From: Microplitis mediator
Lineage: Eukaryota > Arthropoda > Insecta > Hymenoptera > Braconidae
NCBI RefSeq assembly: GCF_029852145.1
Contig: NC_079971.1
Span: forward strand, 10,521,697-10,585,696
Direction of reading: 5' to 3'
Length of the DNA stretch: 64,000 nucleotides
This document shows positions 42,418 through 52,977 of the stretch, in pieces; the first letter of the stretch is position 1; every line of letters starts with the position of its first letter. The translations under genes and the position numbers were made by a program. The notes under the pieces are model-generated. The model was not told where the DNA came from and did no database searches. It saw only the letters and a program-made list of their open reading frames with translations.

Positions 42418-42690
42418 AAGTGTGCATTGAAAAAAAAAGGATTCATTGGCACAAAAAATCTTTACTCGCCTAAAGAAAATTTTTACTTATCCCAAGAAAT
42501 TTTTTGCATTGTGAATTGAAAACGAAAATTTATTTAGATCTAGAAAAAATGACTTGGTGCAAGAAATTATTTCTTGAACAAAAAAATTTTTTCTCGATCC
42601 AAGACAATTTCTGTATTTAATTCATAATGCATAAAATTTCTTGGTACAAGTTAAAATTTCTTGCGGCAAGAACTCCTTTTTTCTGCGTAT
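42418..42690. repeat. Palindromic MITE-like element (CAAGAAATTTT words)
   Basis: TTGCATTGTGAATTGAAAAC on the left mirrors tttaattcataatgca on the right. CCAAGAAATTTTTTGC mirrors gcataaaatttcttgg, and the outer GAAAAAAAAAGGA mirrors TCCTTTTTTCTGC. The arms are about 120 bp and diverged. Confidence 0.5.
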
Positions 42691-42800
42691 TCTATAAATT
42701 TAGTAGTGCTATTTAGGCAGTCACGTAGTGACTGCAGGTTGCTCTATATTATTCAGAGAATAAGGAAAATTTTGTTCTAGCCATAGATATATGTATATAT

Positions 42801-43806
42801 ATTAGGGTGTGTCAAAAAAAAAAGATTTTTTTTTTCTTTAGGTCTCATAGTCTCAAAAGTTTCTTTGGGACCTAAAAAAAATCCTCCTAAAAAATCAGCT
42901 CAATATCTCGAAAATTGAGCTGGCGGTTCACAAATTCATTTTCCCATTTAAAATACACGTAAAAAAATTATTTTTCAGTTTTTCGAGGAAAAATCAATGA
43001 AAAAATTTTTTTTTCCGATTTTGACTCTCATATCCTTATAGGAAATCTAATTCCCTACAAAAATATCCTTGATAGTCATGCTCGTAACTATAATACAAAA
43101 AAAGTTACAAGCCTCCAAAGTTCGAAAAAAAAAAGATTTTTTTTTACTTATAATTGTTGATTTTACGTTATCGTTATGTACTTGGTGGTATTTTTTTCGA
43201 ATTTTAATTTGCAATCGTTTACAGAAAGTCTATTTTTTCTAAGAAATGATTATTTTAGCATGCTCATAAAGTGAAAGAAAAAGAAAATTATTGAGCTTTC
43301 AAAGTATAAAATAATTTAAAACCGTGACGATTAACTTTTTTCTTTTACCTGTGTCAATCAGTCAATAAAGTAGATTTTCTATAAAAGATTGCAAATCAAA
43401 TTCAGAAAACAAAATATACCACCCATTTAATAATAATAAAGTAAAAGCAATAATTATGCGTAAAAAAAAATTATTTTGTTTTTAACTTTGGAGGCTTGTA
43501 ACTTTTTTTGTATTGTAGTTACGAGCATGACTATTAGGGACATTCTTGTAGGGAATTAGATTTCCTATAAAAGTATGAGAGTCAAAATCGGAAAAAAAAT
43601 TTTTTTCATTCATTTTTCCTCGAAAAACTAAAAAATAATTTTTTTACGTGTATTTTAAATGGGAAAATGAACTTGTAAACCGCCAGCTCAATTTTCGAGA
43701 TATTGAGCTGATTTTTTTAGAGGATTTTTTTTAGGTCCCAAAGAAACTTTTGAGACTATGAGACCTAAAGAAAAAAAAAATCTTTTTTTTTTTGACACAC
43801 CCTAAT
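42801..43806. repeat. TTAGGGTGTGTC foldback element (~1 kb)
   Basis: It begins TTAGGGTGTGTCAAAAAAAA and ends TTTTTTGACACACCCTAA, flanked by TA-rich DNA. The arms (about 42801-43260 and 43370-43806) match closely, for example ggtctcatagtctcaaaagt with acttttgagactatgagacc and tcaatatctcgaaaattgag with ctcaattttcgagatattga. Higher arm identity than at 1341-2127 suggests younger age. A half copy lies at 52000-52335. Confidence 0.85.
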
Positions 43807-44358
43807 ATATATATACACGGAAAAGAATGATCTATATAAATTGAGAATGACAAGTAATAAAATGACAAAGTGATCAGTAAATACCATCATTTTAAATAGT
43901 AATTTTGTCATTTATGATTAAAACGTGAATAATCACAAGATAAATATGAAAATTTATTGTCTATGTAAGAAAAATTACTAATTGAACTTTAAAAATCGTA
44001 ACTGGTACTTAGAAAATAGACGACACGTATTATAAAATTTACTATTTGAATGTTAAAATTCCCCATTTTGACAACCGGGTTCCGGATTATAATTTCAAAT
44101 AGTAATTTCTAAAGTATGTTTTTTTTCGTATATATATATATATATATAGATATATATAGTAAGTTAATTTTATTAAATTTGTCTTGTTTCATCCCTTGCT
44201 TCGCAGCATACTACATAAAATATAGAAAAATAGCATTTGTAAAATTATCAAAAAATAAAATCTCAGATTGTGTGTGTGATTTTTTAAAATGTTATAAGGA
44301 GAAAAATCTACCTTACATACCATTTGAAATCTGTAATAAAAATTTAATATTTTTGTAG

Positions 44359-44502
44359 ATATTTTTGAATATTATTTGAAGCACAATAAGAAATTAGTGG
44401 CCCAAGAATTGCTTGTTGAAAGGGATATGTATGAAGATCACATAAGAGGAAAAATTGCTGATCTACTTCGTCCACCGAGAAAGCCTAAAGTCAATGATAA
44501 AG
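44359..44502 (+). CDS. Internal exon of an unrecognised host gene
   Basis: 144 nt between a good acceptor (atatttttgtag, ending 44358) and donor (AAAG|GTATAAG at 44503), phase 1 at both ends. It encodes a charged helical segment including EYYLKHNKKLVAQELLVERD and then IRGKIADLLRPPRKPK. The helical charge pattern suggests a coiled coil followed by a basic proline-containing linker. It splices in frame to 44962. No upstream exon was recognised. This looks like ordinary host coding sequence rather than transposon, but I cannot name the protein. Confidence 0.65.
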
Positions 44503-44961
44503 GTATAAGAGCTTCTTACTATTCAAGTATTTAAAGCGATAAAATTTTATCACTCACTAATTTATTTATAAAATCATTTACGCGAAAAAAACCTAAATAA
44601 AACCGTAACTAAACCAGTTTATTTTTAGTTTACATAAAACTGTTGGTAAACTGAATTCAAACTGCTTTTACTCGATGATTTATTCGCTGTATGTATATTT
44701 GTACATTTCAATTTTTGCAGTTTACAGCTGGTTTATTTTCAGTTCATTTTATTTTGGGTTTAATTGGGGTTTATTATCAATATTTTTGTTTTGACAAAAT
44801 AGTTTAAAATCGGTTCAATAATAGTTACATTCAGGTTCGGATTAACAAAGTTCAGAGTTTGTTTTTCTTTTTTGTATATTTCAACCATTTAATTAGATTT
44901 TATATTGAGATTTCTCAAATCCACTAGGAAACTGAGTAAAAAATGCTATTTATTATTATAG

Positions 44962-45197
44962 AATGTCCCAGGAGTCAAAGCAATAAAGTAAGTCGTGATG
45001 TCGATAAAACAACAACTTCGAGTACTTCAGTAAAAGCAGCAGGTCCAAATCGAGCAGATGATATCACTGTAGAAAGATTGTCGAATAATCAGTTAAAAAT
45101 TATTGGTGACTCTGATGATTCCTCATCTTCAAGTAATAGTTCATCAGACGAATCCGAAGAGGGTAACCAATCAGGAAATAAGTTGGAGATAGTATAG
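44962..45197 (+). CDS. Terminal exon of the same host gene, Ser/Asp/Glu-rich C-terminus
   Basis: It follows the acceptor ttattattatag (ending 44961) and continues in phase from 44502, reading ECPRSQSNKVSRDVDK. About 78 residues follow, with a threonine/serine stretch, then DDITVERLSNNQLKIIG, then an acidic serine cluster (DSDDSSSSSNSSSDESEEG), to TAG at 45197. Such tails are common in nuclear proteins and casein-kinase-2 targets, but that is only a hint. The frame also opens at an intronic ATG at 44943, which I reject as a start. Confidence 0.7.
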
Positions 45198-45224
45198 TGG
45201 TAACATGTAAAATGTAATTCACCC

Positions 45225-45230
45225 AATAAA
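45225..45230 (+). promoter_or_regulatory. Poly(A) signal of the host gene
   Basis: AATAAA lies 27 bases after the stop, in acccaataaattatagc, consistent with the end of the gene before the tandem array starts. Confidence 0.6.
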
Positions 45231-46239
45231 TTATAGCTCTAAAAATAATTTAAGAAATCTTTGGAGTAATTATTTTAATCCAGACTTTGTTCCTTTAATA
45301 ACTTGGAAATAATTTATCTATATGTATTTCTTATGAAATTTTAAATTGTCCAAAAAGTCCAAAACAAACCGAAACAGGCACAAAATTACCTTGAAAGATA
45401 TAAGGTAAGCAGTGTTTTGATTAAAAATCCAAAAATGTTCCTGATTTTTTTCCAACATCGATGAGTAACTACACATGAATACTCATGAGAAAAATATTTA
45501 TTTCTTATTGTATACTACAATTAAATCCAAATTTTTCTATTGTTTACAATATACGGTGTTCCCGATAGAGATACGTAGCATAAAAGCTATGGTTCTTTTG
45601 GAAATTCCAGTAAATTTCTCGCTTATTTTTCTAATTGTCTGAGGAACTACGCACAAGTACCCACAGGACTGATATTCATTTATTGTTGAATATTACGACA
45701 GAATCCAACTACATTTATCATTTACAACATACGGTATTCCCGTTAGCAATCCATGGCATAAGCGCTATGGTTCATTTGGAAATCCCACCAAATTTCTAGC
45801 TTATTCTAATTGTATGAGCAACTACACACAAATACCCACAGGGCTGATATTCATTTATTGTTGTATATTACGACAGAATCCAACTACATTTACTATTTAC
45901 AACATACGGTATTCCCGTTAGCAATCCATGGCATAAGCGCTATGGTTGATTTGGAATTCCTACCAAATTTCTAGCTTATTTTTCTAATTGTATGAGAAAC
46001 TACACACAAATACCCACATGACTGATATTCATTTATTATTGCATACTACCCTAGTAGAAACGTAATCAAGTATCTGGCCAGTAACTGGCTAGTTTAACTA
46101 GACTTAAGCTAGGAACTGGCTAGTATAATATCCAGTAACTGTCTAGTAACTGGCCAGTTTTACTAGATAGCAAATAAAACATGGCGACTCTTGTTGATCT
46201 TGAGGTTATTGAGTATTAAATATTGATTTTATTAAAATT

Positions 46240-46315
46240 AAAAATTATAATAATAACAACAACAACAACAACAATAATAATAATAATAATAATAATAATA
46301 GTAATAATACACGGA
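46240..46315. repeat. (AAC)n(AAT)n microsatellite
   Basis: Five AAC units followed by about twelve AAT units, lying inside the small transposon. Confidence 0.9.
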
Positions 46316-46513
46316 AAATTTATAAAATTTATTTATTAATTTATTATATTATATTTTTAAATATAAAACGAGAAACATTAATAACATAAAACAATAAAAA
46401 TAATATTTATTTTTTTCGATTTCCCTCCCAGTCTTTTGCATTGCTTAAAATTACTCCCACAGCTTGTAAAATATCAGATGGATCACCACAATTGTGGGCT
46501 TTAAAAACTTCGT

Positions 46514-46798
46514 TCAATTGTTTTGACAATGAACAGTTGAGTCAATGGTTTCTGTGAGGTGTTCTTTCATACCAAAGTAAACAAATTCACCTGTCGTAAC
46601 TTCATCAGCATCTGGCATTTTTTCTATTTCAAATGATACACTGCATTTATTTAGAAATGTTTTTGCACACATTGGCAAATCTGGGATAACTCCTCGTAAA
46701 ATTTTTAATAATTCGTCTAGATGACAATCTGGAGTATTTGTTTTGATTGCCCACAACCGTAATTCGTTTATTGTGTCGATTTTTTTAACTTCATCCAT
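46514..46798 (-). CDS. Short transposon ORF, N-terminal-domain-like protein
   Basis: 94 residues from ATG at 46798. The sequence LRLWAIKTNTPDCHLDELLK, then LRGVIPDLPMCAKTFLNK, then a short FVYFGMKEHL strand-turn, matches in style the N-terminal module found in many insect transposon proteins of the tnp2-containing kind (my recollection, not a search). The full protein would continue into zinc ribbon and transposase; here it stops, and the element has no room for more. It may act as a stand-alone protein or be a deletion remnant. Confidence 0.55.
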   Translation of the reverse strand: MDEVKKIDTINELRLWAIKTNTPDCHLDELLKILRGVIPDLPMCAKTFLNKCSVSFEIEKMPDADEVTTGEFVYFGMKEHLTETIDSTVHCQNN

Positions 46799-47239
46799 TT
46801 TTTAAAATATATTACCGATTATTTTTATTTTGAAAGACACAATTTTTATTTTTTGTTAATTATTTGTATTGTTTCTTGATGTTTACTAAATATTATTCAA
46901 CTTACAGGTTAAAGTGAAAAAATAAACATACACATACACTAGTATAAGTAGAACATCAGTGTGACCAATGTTTACGATTCAGTTATAGGTGGCGCAACTT
47001 CCAGTTTTTACCTAGTTTCACTAGCCAGTTACTGGATAAGATTGCTGGCCAGTTACTAGATATGAACGCTAGCCAGATACTAGACTTAATCGAGTAAAAA
47101 ATTGAACATTTCTACTAGGGTACGATAAAATCCAACAACTTTAATTGTTTACAACATACGGTATTCCTAATAGAATTACTTGACATAATAGCTGCGTTAT
47201 ATTTGAAAATCCCAAAACTTTCCTAACTTCTTTTCTAAT

Positions 47240-49280
47240 ATGACAGAGTGATTAGCTTGCCAAGTCTGGTCGCACCTAAGTATTATAGTCGAATATTAGG
47301 GCGCCACTGGAAGATGGACTCGGCCTTCCAGAACCGGATGTTAATGTAATTTTATTATATGCTCAGGGTCGTTCGTAAATTTTATAATTTTGTGAGAGAG
47401 GAGAGGAATGATGAACAGGCTGAAATAAATTTATTTAAAACTTTGTTTTCGATTTCCATAATTTTAAGCACCTTGCTTATTATTTATTTTCCCTTAACAA
47501 CAATTAATTATCTTATGACAAACTATATTTCTTATGACAAACTAATATTTCCTTATGACAAACTAATATTTCCTTATGACAAACTAATTTATACCTCGTC
47601 CCCTGGACGGAATCTTATGACAAACTATTATTTACCTCGTTCCCTGAACGGAATCTTATGACAAACTAATGCGTCCCCTGGACGTTTTTCACACATCTAC
47701 ACACACACGTATTTTAAGCGTCTCCCGGACGTAACACATACACACTCTCTTTAAAAAACCGTCCACCGGACGTTAAACCTTATTTTCCTTAACTTCTACT
47801 TTTTAAAAACCGTCCACAGGACGTTAACCCGCATTTTCTTATTTCTAGTGTCCACCGGACATATCTTAAACCTAACTTATATTTTTGTCCACCGGACCTA
47901 AATCATAAACACAATTTCTTTTAATTAACATTTCTTGACTCTACTTAAAACTCTATTTTCCTTTTTTACTTTCAATATCATCACAATCTTTTTCTCCCAA
48001 AATTTTATGACTCTAATTCAACTTTAATTCCAAAATAAAATTTCCACATTTACTCATTCTGATTACAATTTATCACTCCCTGAATTTCCAATTAACTCAC
48101 TGATTTTACACATCTTAATTAATTAATTTTGTTGTTTAAATTAAGTATTAATTAATTAATTTTTCCTTATAATTTTCCACTAATAATTTTTCCTACTATT
48201 GCTATCCATTAATTTACTTCACAATAAAATAATCCGTTTCTTTCCATTTTACTCAATAACAATTTACCACAGTTCTAGCTTCCTTTTTATGAGTTCATTT
48301 TATTTAGATATTTTAATTAATTAACTTAAAATTAATTTATAATTGAATTGCGACTAGAATTACGTTATGAATTGACTAGAAATTCGGCCGTTGAGTTGGC
48401 GTCACTCGGGTCCTGAATTTTACTGACGGATTCGAGTAAATTAAAGTTTATTTATGAATTAATTCAGCGACTGGAATAAATTCCGGCCTGAATTAATTTA
48501 CTGACGTTATCGAATAATTTATTTAATTAATTGTTTACGCGGGAAAATTATTTTATTCCAGCCAAAGGCCTCGGATAAAATAATTCAGAGTTATAGACAA
48601 GATGGCGAATAAGAGCGGCGCGAAAACTTTTGAGAAGACGAGGCGCGTGGTTGTAATGGCCAACGGCCTACAACTTCCAATTTATATATGCGAGGACCAA
48701 CGGAAAGATATTAATTAAATTAATTATAATTAATTCTGCCATTGGAATATAAATTCCGGCCTTAATTAATTATAATTTTACCTTGATAAATTTTTACAGC
48801 AGCAACCAGATAAGACGTGTAGCTGATGTCCGGCTATTCCTCCAACTGTGGTCCAGTTTTCCTTACAGGTAAATCTGCTCTCCTGGTTCCTGATTGTCCG
48901 AGTTGTTCTTGCTCCAGATTATTAAGGTCCTCGTCTTGCCTCGTATAGAATGGTGTAGATGATGCGTCCAATCACTCTAGTCGTTCACTAACTTTCACTT
49001 AGGCGTCCATCGCCTTCGGTCGTCCGACTGACTCTCCCAATTTTTGGCACGGCAATCCCTTATAACTCTTTGATTCACCCCCGGAAAACTCATCCCTACT
49101 AACTTAACTAGCCAAAGAGAGGGGCGGATGTTCGGGTCTCACTGATTAGCGATACCCGGTGACATGTCGAATCACTCAATTTAATAAACCGGGTTATAAT
49201 TAGGACCCGTTATCGACCGTGGACAAATCCAATTTTAGAAATAATTAAATAGTTATTGGAATCTATTTTACCCTGTTACA
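47240..49280. mobile_element. LTR-like insertion (~2 kb), TSD CTAAT
   Basis: CTAAT lies at 47235-47239 and 49281-49285, and the flanking tandem-array unit becomes continuous when the insert is removed. The ends are ATGACAG...CTGTTACA, imperfectly inverted. The left third has short repeats: CCTTATGACAAACTAATATT about four times, then GTCCACCGGACG-type palindromes about eight times (47595-47900). The right part holds a pyrimidine-rich stretch and GGTCTCACTGATTAGCG. No polymerase coding is present, so a solo LTR or other non-autonomous insertion is likely. The 100-codon frame 47359-47661 is a translation of the repeats. Confidence 0.65.
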
Positions 49281-49500
49281 CTAATTTCAATAAGTAACAA
49301 CACACAAATACCCATATGCTTAATATTTATTTATTATTGTATATTACAATAAATTCCGAGAACGTCTATTGTCCACAAGATATGGTATTCCTGATAGAAA
49401 TACTAGGTCTGAAAGCTGTACTTCATATGGGAACCTCAGAATGTTCCAAGACTTTTTCGAAGGTTCAATGAGAAATGACACTTAAAAACTCATAGAATAA

Positions 49501-49744
49501 AGATTTTGTCTGGTTAGCCATATAGATTACTCTTTATTTATTCGACGGCTCGTAATATCCGATTAGAAATTTTCAATACATTTACATTCCAATAAAGTTC
49601 AATACTTTTTAACTCTAGACATGCATTGGTACGTATACGGATTTGCTGCGACAAAAGCACAATACGCACCAATCCAATTTTCTTTTTTATTGGAATCTGT
49701 TGGTTGTTTTCAACAGGGTGATAACCACTGTATGAATCAGGTAT
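49501..49744. other. Diverged tail of the tandem array
   Basis: Words such as attactctttatttattcg and ccaataaagttcaat echo the array unit but have decayed. No gene. Confidence 0.35.
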
Positions 49745-50230
49745 AGTCATGTATGCTCATGCAATCTCATGCATGATAATTAATTTCTCGTTATATATAG
49801 CCATGCATGATTGATCATAATTTGACATGGTCATGCATGACGATGCATAATTCGTGCAGAGTCATGAATGATCATTCATGACTGAGCTTGGTCATGCATA
49901 ACGTTGCAGAAATCATGTGTGTCTATTCTTTCCTCGTCATGCGTGACCATGCGCAATTGAACATGGATTTGCATGGGCATGCATGCCTTTGCATGAATCA
50001 TGCGAATTCAGGCATGATCATTCATGATTAAGCTTGGTCATGCATGATATTGCATGGATCATGCATGACTATTCTTGACTTGTCATGCGTGGTTATGCAT
50101 GACTATTCTTGACTTGTCATGCATGGTCATGCATGATTGAACATTTTTTGCATGATCGTGCAGTCATGCCTGGATCATGCACGATCATACCTGAATCATG
50201 CACGATCATGCATGATCAGGCATGATGATT
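49745..50230. repeat. CATGCATGA-rich degenerate array
   Basis: About 490 bp packed with CATGCATGA, GTCATGCATGA, GATCATGCA and related words, dozens in all and many palindromic, with an irregular spacing of about 10-30 bp. A longer unit, gactattcttgacttgtcatgc, appears twice near 50067-50120. It ends at TTTTTTCCTGGG just before the solo LTR. Confidence 0.8.
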
Positions 50231-50250
50231 TTTTCCTGGGTATTTAATAT

Positions 50251-51991
50251 TGTGACGTCACGACGTCGTATTCTTGCTGTCAATCCATTTATTAAAAATC
50301 GTACATGCCATGCCATCTGGCTATGCATAAATTAATTAATTAGCAAATGACTTCCAGCCATTATTACGGCTGATGATTTTTAAATTTGAATGTAAATTCA
50401 AATTATTTTTATGAAATATTGTTGTTAAATAAATATAAATAAATATGAAATATCAACTGATGAAAAATAAATGATTATAAAATTTGAATATAAATTCAAA
50501 TTTATATATTTTATAATTAATAATAAAAATTGAAATTTATTGATAAATAAATAAGTAAAGAAATAATGAAATAATGAAATGATAAAAATTTATGAATGTG
50601 AAATATGAAATAATGAAAAGAAATAATAATATGAAAATGAAATTATATGAATGAATAAATAATGAAAATAATGAAATAAATATGAAATGAAAATTTTGAA
50701 ATTATTATTATAAAAAAAAATATGAAATGAATTTTGAAATATCTTTAAGAGATAAAGATATTTATTGTTAAAAGAAAAAGAAATAAAATTAATTATTAAT
50801 GATATGTTTATTAATAAAGAAATGAAATAAGAAATGAAAATTATGAAATGTTATAATAAAATATAATTAAATAATAATTATTAATAAACAAGTTATTAAT
50901 AATTAAAAATGAAATGAATTATAAAATGTTTAAATAATAAAAGAATATATTGCAATAAAGAGAAAAATAAGAATCAATAAATATTGATTTATGAATTCGA
51001 CTCCAATGCTTTATGCGTGTTGCTAACTGCATTGGAAGTCATGAAAAATATATATATATATAAATAATAATTATAAAAAAATATTGATTCAATTATGACC
51101 AATGAAATAATTGGTATAATTAAATAATTATTGGAAGGGATGTTACTACCTGGTAACAGCTCTTCTGGAAATCGAAAAAGATTTCAGTTTCCTAAGTGAG
51201 CTCATTCGTCATTGACGAAATTTAACTTATTTAAAGGCAAAGTCCTTAATTTTATTAAATCATTAATAATGGTGATTTAATTGTTTATAAACTGAATTAT
51301 TAAAATATAATTCAGAAGTTTTTTTAAAATAATTGTTGAATTATTCAAAAGTAGTAATTCATTTAATTAATAAATAATTTTGATAAACATTCCATCGATT
51401 ATCAAATCTAATTTGAATTATTTAAAAATAATTCATTTAATAAATAAAATTCAATATTGATAAAATTACATCAATTATCAAGGGTTGAGAAGGAGAAATA
51501 ATAAATAACAAATCAAATAAATAATTATTGATAATAATAATAATCATCAAATAAATCAAGGTAACAATTTAATTAAATAAATATTTAATAATAAATTGAA
51601 ATGATAAATTGATTGTTTAAATAAATTGTATAACAAGTGAAATCGAGAGCTAAATCATTTTATAACGCGTTAAAAATTGTAAACCGCATTTAATTGTCTA
51701 ATTCAAATTTAATTTGTTTTGTAATAAATTTTAAATAATTGTTTTGATTTAAATAAATTTGGAAGTTGTTTTAATTTTGCTTTTATTATTTTACTAAATT
51801 AATTAAATTTTATTTGACTTAATTTTTAATAATTTTAATTATCTCTTAGACAACGAACCGTAAGTAAATTTATTTTTTTTTTTAATTTTATTTTTAATAA
51901 ACAGTCATCCTTATAGCTCCGTCCCAGTTATTTCGCTCGGCGAAGGCTAAACAGGAGCACAACTCTCAATATGTGTTATTTTGACGTAACA
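50251..51991. mobile_element. Solo LTR (1,741 bp), TSD ATAT
   Basis: It begins TGTGACGTCACGACG and ends TTTTGACGTAACA, with inverted TGTNACGTCA ends and ATAT on both sides (50247-50250 and 51992-51995). A 4-bp duplication fits the Gypsy/Ty3 or a related group. The interior is mostly GAAATGAAATAATGAAA-type low complexity, with no coding. The GC-richer stretch near 51905-51960 may hold the R/U5 region. Confidence 0.8.
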
Positions 51992-51999
51992 ATATAATG

Positions 52000-52335
52000 A
52001 AAACATGAAAATATACTATTCAATATAGTTTAAAGCTTCTTTTATTCTGTAAGTTCTCCGGAGAAAACACTTAAGAGCTTTTTTTTAGAGAATTTAGTTT
52101 CCTACAAGACTAGGTACTTCGATTTTCGAAAAAAAAAATTTTTAATACTTTTATTTTCAAAAAACAAAAAAAATTATTTTTTTACATGCTATTTGAATGG
52201 GAAAATAAATATTCGTTGAGCTCTTAGTAGAATTGAGATTTCGAGCTGCACTTTTGGAAGGATTATTTTTATACCTAAGACTAACTTTTGAGACCATAAG
52301 AAAAAAAATTATTATTTTTTGAAACACCCTGATAT
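52000..52335. repeat. Right half of a TTAGGGTGTGTC-type foldback
   Basis: The order gcatgtaaa-type block, ggattatttttatacctaag, acttttgagaccataag and tttttgaaacaccctgat follows the right arm of 42801-43806 in diverged form. The left half is not present here. Confidence 0.5.
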
Positions 52336-52349
52336 TTATATATATATAT

Positions 52350-52530
52350 ATTTTTTTCAATTTATCTATAAATTGTCTTATTGACAAGGTTATTTGCATG
52401 TTTGCATGTTTAGGTTTCCACTACATTTAAATGGTGTATTACCGTACGATGGACGGTGTGGCTCAATAAGTTATAGATCAAATTGAACGGAATATAGTAT
52501 AGTGCCGAATAGCTCAACTGGTAGAGCAAA
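52350..52530 (+). repeat. Second copy of the tRNA-bearing repeat, permuted and truncated
   Basis: The aatttatctataaattgtct...tttccacta block is followed by aaatggtgtattaccgta, ggacggtgtggctcaataag and the start of the tRNA-like sequence, which stops after the D arm (GTGCCGA-TA-GCTCAACTGGTAGAGC, 52502-52527). The order is the reverse of that at 5205-5450. Confidence 0.7.
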
Positions 52531-52921
52531 TTGAGGAATTTTCTTTGACAATGATAAATCATTGCGAATACAACAAAAAAAAAAAATTTGTCCAAAATTT
52601 TTTTTTTTTCAATTTCTTTCGACAATCAATCTTTTTGATCAAGGAAATAAAGATTATCGGTAAAAAAAAACATTTTTAAATCGAAAAAATGAACAAAAAC
52701 CGAGAAACTACCAATTATGGCGATTTTTGATAAAACCGATAAATTTGAAGCTTCGGGAAACTAAGAAAGAAAAATCGCAGTGATTTGAAATTTTTAGAGT
52801 TTTTTCAGGACATTTTGAGGTTGAAAAAAAAACGAAGATATCCTTTGATCATCCGTTATATCCAGTTATAGCAAGATTTCCGAATATCTTTGAATTTGCG
52901 AATTTCGACCAGTTTTTTACT
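52531..52921. other. AT-rich intergenic
   Basis: No gene found. The 71-codon minus frame over 52410-52625 crosses the tRNA-like repeat and is not real. Confidence 0.5.
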
Positions 52922-52977
52922 CCCTGGTTAAAAAAGAGAATTAAAGAGGATTAAAAATGAATTGAATCCTTTTTAAT

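Larger units (their letters stand above)
46049..47120 (-). mobile_element. Small transposon, CCCTAGTAGAAA TIRs, TSD TA
   Basis: It begins CCCTAGTAGAAACG and ends CATTTCTACTAGGG, with TA at 46047-46048 and 47121-47122. Neighbouring units of the tandem array show the empty site, confirming both ends. Near both ends many copies of ACTGGCTAGT/ACTGGCCAGT and GCCAGATACTAG form subterminal repeats, as in CACTA-type elements. It encodes one short minus-strand ORF (46514-46798) and no full transposase, so it is non-autonomous. Length 1,072 bp. Confidence 0.85.
45434..49500. repeat. ~177-bp tandem array, interrupted twice
   Basis: A unit containing ACATACGGTATTCCCGTTAG and ACACACAAATACCCACA repeats with anchors at 45553, 45731, 45906 and 47158, and again near 49382. 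Subtracting the element at 46049-47120 and its TA from the third interval gives 178 bp, so the period is about 175-178. The last unit is split by the insertion 47240-49280. Outer copies (45434 and after 49400) are more diverged. It begins about 200 bp after the host gene's poly(A) signal. Confidence 0.85.

Noticed and set aside
44116..44358. 80-codon ORF ahead of the host exon
   Set aside because: It is AT-rich with a TA microsatellite at its start and ends exactly at the splice acceptor; judged intronic.
47359..47661. 100-codon ORF
   Set aside because: Its C-terminal half is a translation of TTATGACAAACTAAT repeats and it has no coding homology.
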